Origin: Methyloceanibacter sp.
Lineage (GTDB): Bacteria > Pseudomonadota > Alphaproteobacteria > Rhizobiales > Methyloligellaceae
Direction: 5' to 3'
Assembly: GCA_025449615.1 (NCBI GenBank)
Contig: JANWJA010000083.1
Span: 1-17,218 of the forward strand
Length of the DNA: 17,218 nt
A program made the position numbers and the translations under genes. Positions 14,828 through 17,218 of this stretch are shown one piece after another (the first letter of the stretch is position 1; each line of letters begins with the position of its first letter). Below the pieces are notes generated by a model, which did not search any database, was not told the origin of the DNA, and saw nothing but the letters and a program-made list of their open reading frames with translations.

Positions 14828-15481
14828 ATGGGAGACCATCCGGATTGGCGCCGCCCGCGCTCCTACCACCACGGCAATCTGAAGGAGGTCTTGCTCGAGG
14901 CGGCGCGCAAGCTGATCGAGCAATATGGGCCTGCGGGATTTAGCCTGACCGAGGCTGCCCGGCTCGCCGGTGTCAGCCCCGCCGCGCCGTACCGGCATTT
15001 TCGTGATCGTGACGCCCTCTTGGCCGAGGTTGCGCGTCACGGCTTCGAGCGCTTCGCCGCGCGGCTCGACATGGCCTGGAACAATGGCGTGCCGACGCCG
15101 CTCTCGGCCTTCGGCAATCTCGGCAAGGCCTATCTCGCTTTCGCCCGCGACGAGCCGGCAAGCTATGCGGTGATGTTCGAAGCCGGTCTCTCCGATGAGG
15201 CGAGAAGCGCGTCGGGCAAGGCAGGGGAGCGCGCCTTCGATGTGTTGCAACGCGCCACCGCTTCACTCCTTCGCGCGCTGCCCGAGAAGGACCGCCCGCC
15301 GGTCAAGTTGGTCAGTCTCCATATTTGGGCGATCTCGCACGGCGTCGCGACGCTGTTTGCGCAAGGCGGCGCCGAAGCGCGCAAACTCCCGCTCACGGCG
15401 GAGGAGATTCTCGAAAGCGCCATGCTGGTCTATCTGAAGGGTCTAGGCATTCTCGCGGCCGACCACACGCCTCCGTCCTAA
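14828..15481 (+). CDS. TetR-family transcriptional regulator (WHG-type C-terminal domain)
   Basis: A 217-residue repressor-type protein. The N-terminus SYHHGNLKEVLLEAARKLI leads into a TetR helix-turn-helix (about 38-59, FSLTEAARLAGVSPAAPYRHF). The C-terminal ligand/dimer domain contains HIWAISHGVATLF (165-177), the W-x-x-x-H-G pattern of the WHG group. The ligand is unknown. It is divergent from chaA, the commonest arrangement for a TetR protein and its target, and its 3' end faces sbp, 25 bp away. The ATG at 14828 begins the conserved SYHHGN lead-in shortly after; no strong Shine-Dalgarno is visible. Confidence 0.9.
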   Translation: MGDHPDWRRPRSYHHGNLKEVLLEAARKLIEQYGPAGFSLTEAARLAGVSPAAPYRHFRDRDALLAEVARHGFERFAARLDMAWNNGVPTPLSAFGNLGKAYLAFARDEPASYAVMFEAGLSDEARSASGKAGERAFDVLQRATASLLRALPEKDRPPVKLVSLHIWAISHGVATLFAQGGAEARKLPLTAEEILESAMLVYLKGLGILAADHTPPS

Positions 15482-15506
15482 CCAGCCAGAGCTCACGATT
15501 ACTCGG

Positions 15507-16505
15507 TCATTTGTTGAGATAGAGCTGATCGAGAATGCCGCCGCTCGCGAGATGCTCGGTTTGCACTTTCTGCCAGCCGCCAAAAACTTCATCGACCGTC
15601 AAGAGGCGAACGTCGGCGAAGTCCTTGGCATGTTTCGCTGCGACATCCTTGTCGATGGGCCGGTTGTAATGCGCCGCGATGATCTCCTGAGCCTCCGGCG
15701 TGTAGAGATATTTGAGATAGGCATCGGCAATCTTTCGGCTGCCTCGCTGGTCGACAACTTTGTCGACGACGGAAACTGGAAAATCGGCGCGCAGGCTCAC
15801 CGGCGGGATGACGAGATCGACTTTGTCTTTGCCGTATTGACTACTGATCCCCTGCACCTCGGCCTCGAAGGTCACGAGCACGTCACCGATGCCATGCTCC
15901 ACGAACGTCGTGGTCGCAGCCCGGCCGCCAGTATCGAACACCGGCACATTGGCGAACAGCTTGCGCACGAACTCTTGCGTCTTCTTGACGTCGCCGTTGA
16001 AGGCTTCGAGCGCATAGGCATAGGCGGCGAGATAGGTGTAGCGCCCGTTGCCAGATGTCTTGGGATTGGGGAACACGACCTTCACGTCGTCGCGCACCAG
16101 GTCGTTCCAGTTCTTGATGTTCTTCGGATTGCCTTTGCGCACCAGGAACGCCGGCAGCGAATAATACGGGACGGAATTGTTGGGCAAGCGCGACTGCCAA
16201 TCTGCGGCGACCAGGTCGCCGAGATCGTGCAGCATCTGGATATCGGTGACCTGATTGAACGTCACCACGTCGGCTTTAAGTCCGTCGAGGATGGCGCGTG
16301 CCTGTTTCGATGAGCCACCATGCGACTGGTTGATCGTCAAATCGTTGCCGGTGTCGGCCTTGTATTTCGCAACGAACGCCTTGTTGATGTCCGCATAGAG
16401 TTCGCGCGACACATCGTAAGAGACGTTCAGAATGTCCTTTGGCTCTTCGGCTAGAGCTGGAGTGAGCGAAAGCGAAATTGCAACGGCGGCGAAAAAAATC
16501 CTCAT
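15507..16505 (-). CDS. sbp: Periplasmic sulfate-binding protein of an ABC transporter
   Basis: A 332-residue solute-binding protein. Residues 1-19 are a signal peptide ending ALA. The mature part aligns along its whole length with E. coli Sbp: LNVSYDVSRELY (26-37), the anion-binding loop SHGGSSKQ (61-68), FLVRKGNPK, PNPKTSGNGRYTYLAA, FVEHGIGDVLVTFEAE and the C-terminal FGGWQKVQTEHLASGG. It delivers sulfate (or thiosulfate, as for CysP) to the CysTWA permease. No permease or ATPase gene is in the window, so it is an orphan, as sbp also is in E. coli. The start ATG 16505 has GGGGGAT 6-12 bases upstream; longer frames would bury the signal peptide. A leader hairpin touches this ribosome binding site. 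Confidence 0.93.
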   Translation of the reverse strand: MRIFFAAVAISLSLTPALAEEPKDILNVSYDVSRELYADINKAFVAKYKADTGNDLTINQSHGGSSKQARAILDGLKADVVTFNQVTDIQMLHDLGDLVAADWQSRLPNNSVPYYSLPAFLVRKGNPKNIKNWNDLVRDDVKVVFPNPKTSGNGRYTYLAAYAYALEAFNGDVKKTQEFVRKLFANVPVFDTGGRAATTTFVEHGIGDVLVTFEAEVQGISSQYGKDKVDLVIPPVSLRADFPVSVVDKVVDQRGSRKIADAYLKYLYTPEAQEIIAAHYNRPIDKDVAAKHAKDFADVRLLTVDEVFGGWQKVQTEHLASGGILDQLYLNK

Positions 16506-16515
16506 GATCGATCCC

Positions 16516-16541
16516 CCAAGGACACGCGAACGCGACCTTGG
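16516..16541 (-). promoter_or_regulatory. Leader hairpin at the sbp ribosome binding site
   Basis: CCAAGG (16516-16521) and CCTTGG (16536-16541) are perfect 6-base arms enclosing a 14-base loop, which itself holds CGC and GCG able to pair around GAAC. In the sbp mRNA the 3' arm ends in GG that belongs to the GGGGG ribosome binding site, so folding could hide part of it. Visible as sequence symmetry; function inferred. Confidence 0.4.
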
Positions 16542-16589
16542 CTTACAAGACCGATCCGGAGAGGACAAGCTAAGCAATTGAAAAAGCGT

Positions 16590-16602
16590 TATTGATCCAA
16601 TA
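16590..16602. promoter_or_regulatory. T-N11-A palindrome upstream of sbp
   Basis: TATTG (16590-16594) and CAATA (16598-16602) form a 13-bp inverted repeat with a 3-base centre, 85 bases before the sbp start. It has the T-N11-A form of LysR-type regulator sites, the class to which CysB belongs. No regulator gene is linked. Confidence 0.35.
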
Positions 16603-16667
16603 GGTCGAAGAACGCTGGAACGTCATGGCGTGTGCCGCCAAATCAGTGGATGCGTATTCTCAGCCCG

Positions 16668-17218
16668 CTATCGGCCCGCTTGTAGCCATTGCATCAGACG
16701 ATCCCAGTCGGCGTCGTTGCCGCCATAGACATTGCGGTCGACCTTGCCCGCGATCCCGGGCACTTTGCCGGTCGTCGTGAACTGCCAGAACGTCCAGCTT
16801 CGATCCGAATATTTGTCTTGCGGTTCCGCCGCGACCGAGCGCAGCCAGAAATGATAATTGGGGAGCTCGCCCTGTAGCACCTCGCGATGGAACAAGGGAT
16901 CGGTATAGATGATCGGCTTCTTGCCGGTATAGTCCTCCATGGCGGCAAGCATGATTTTGATCTTGTCGAGCGCGTCCTGGCGCGAAATTTTCTTCGGGCA
17001 GGTCTTGGAGTGGGTGTTCCATTCGACGTCGAGCACCGGAGGCAGCGCATCCGGGTCCGGCGGCACGTTCAGCATGAACCACAGCGCCTGTTCATGCGCC
17101 GGCCGGCACCAATATAAGAAGTGGTAGGCGCTCCGCGCGACACCGGCGTTCTTCGCGCCTTGCCAGTTTTCGAGATATGTCGGTTCGAGATGGTCGCCGC
17201 CTTCGGTGGCCTTAATGA
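16668..17218 (-). CDS. GH25 lysozyme (muramidase), 5' end outside window
   Basis: The frame is open to the right edge, giving the C-terminal 183 residues. They begin IKATEGGDHLEPTYLENWQG, the typical GH25 strand with the KATEG motif, continue with AYHFLYW, and then show PVLDVEWN, whose Asp-Val-Glu holds the catalytic acid. KPIIYTDP and the late WTFWQFTTTGKVPGIAGKVDRNVYGG, which follow in order (here two adjacent segments), complete the eight-stranded barrel pattern. GH25 enzymes cleave the beta-1,4 bond between N-acetylmuramic acid and N-acetylglucosamine in peptidoglycan. Any signal peptide lies outside the window. An internal ATG at 17075 is not the start, because conserved residues precede it. 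It is followed by sbp on the same strand after a 162-bp gap. Confidence 0.9.
   Translation of the reverse strand, partial: IKATEGGDHLEPTYLENWQGAKNAGVARSAYHFLYWCRPAHEQALWFMLNVPPDPDALPPVLDVEWNTHSKTCPKKISRQDALDKIKIMLAAMEDYTGKKPIIYTDPLFHREVLQGELPNYHFWLRSVAAEPQDKYSDRSWTFWQFTTTGKVPGIAGKVDRNVYGGNDADWDRLMQWLQAGR

Noticed and set aside
1..17218. tRNA, rRNA, CRISPR arrays, insertion sequences, attachment sites
   Set aside because: No cloverleaf-like segment, spaced direct repeats, transposase or integrase motifs were found on reading both strands.

Overview
The window reads as a stretch of chromosome from an alphaproteobacterium, most likely of the Hyphomicrobiales (rhizobial order). The clues are the GC-rich codon use, a SahR-type ArsR/methyltransferase regulator placed directly in front of metF and metH, a metH split into two genes, and small secreted proteins of a style common in that order. 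No rRNA, tRNA, CRISPR array, transposase or integrase was seen. The organism is an inference from gene content.

Region by region. (1) 3-560: 3' end of the ABC-F translation factor gene ettA. Two bases later, on the opposite strand, lies a GH19 chitinase/lysozyme-like gene (563-1198). (2) 1307-6996: the methionine-cycle operon sahR-metF-metH(N)-metH(C). All stop/start junctions overlap (TAATG, ATGA, and an 8-base overlap), and a near-perfect 16-bp inverted repeat sits on the sahR start. (3) 7019-9610: small accessory genes. These are a 27-residue membrane micropeptide whose ribosome binding site lies in the loop of a hairpin, a 77-residue secreted protein, a GNAT acetyltransferase overlapping a secreted NodB-type deacetylase with an altered first motif, and an 81-residue secreted Met/Cys/His protein. 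(4) 9617-14676, all minus strand: a one-span membrane protein with a periplasmic Cys-containing part and a cytoplasmic J domain, a secreted von Willebrand A protein, the RimK ligase with a RimB-like retropepsin-fold protease, and a ChaA-type Ca2+/H+ antiporter. (5) 14828-17218: a TetR regulator divergent from chaA, a periplasmic sulfate-binding protein (sbp), and a GH25 lysozyme running off the right edge.

How the genes work together. The clearest functional unit is the operon at 1307-6996. SahR, which in characterised members is a repressor released by S-adenosylhomocysteine, would control the enzymes that make methyl-tetrahydrofolate (MetF) and use it to remethylate homocysteine (MetH). The rimB/rimK pair looks like a modification and reversal module acting on ribosomal protein S6 C-terminal glutamates. 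The envelope theme (deacetylase, GH19, GH25, VWA, trans-membrane J protein, several small secreted proteins) is noticeable, but no single pathway joins these genes. The most unusual items are the hairpin-borne ribosome binding site of the micropeptide, the trans-envelope J-domain protein, the split metH and the non-canonical deacetylase motif.
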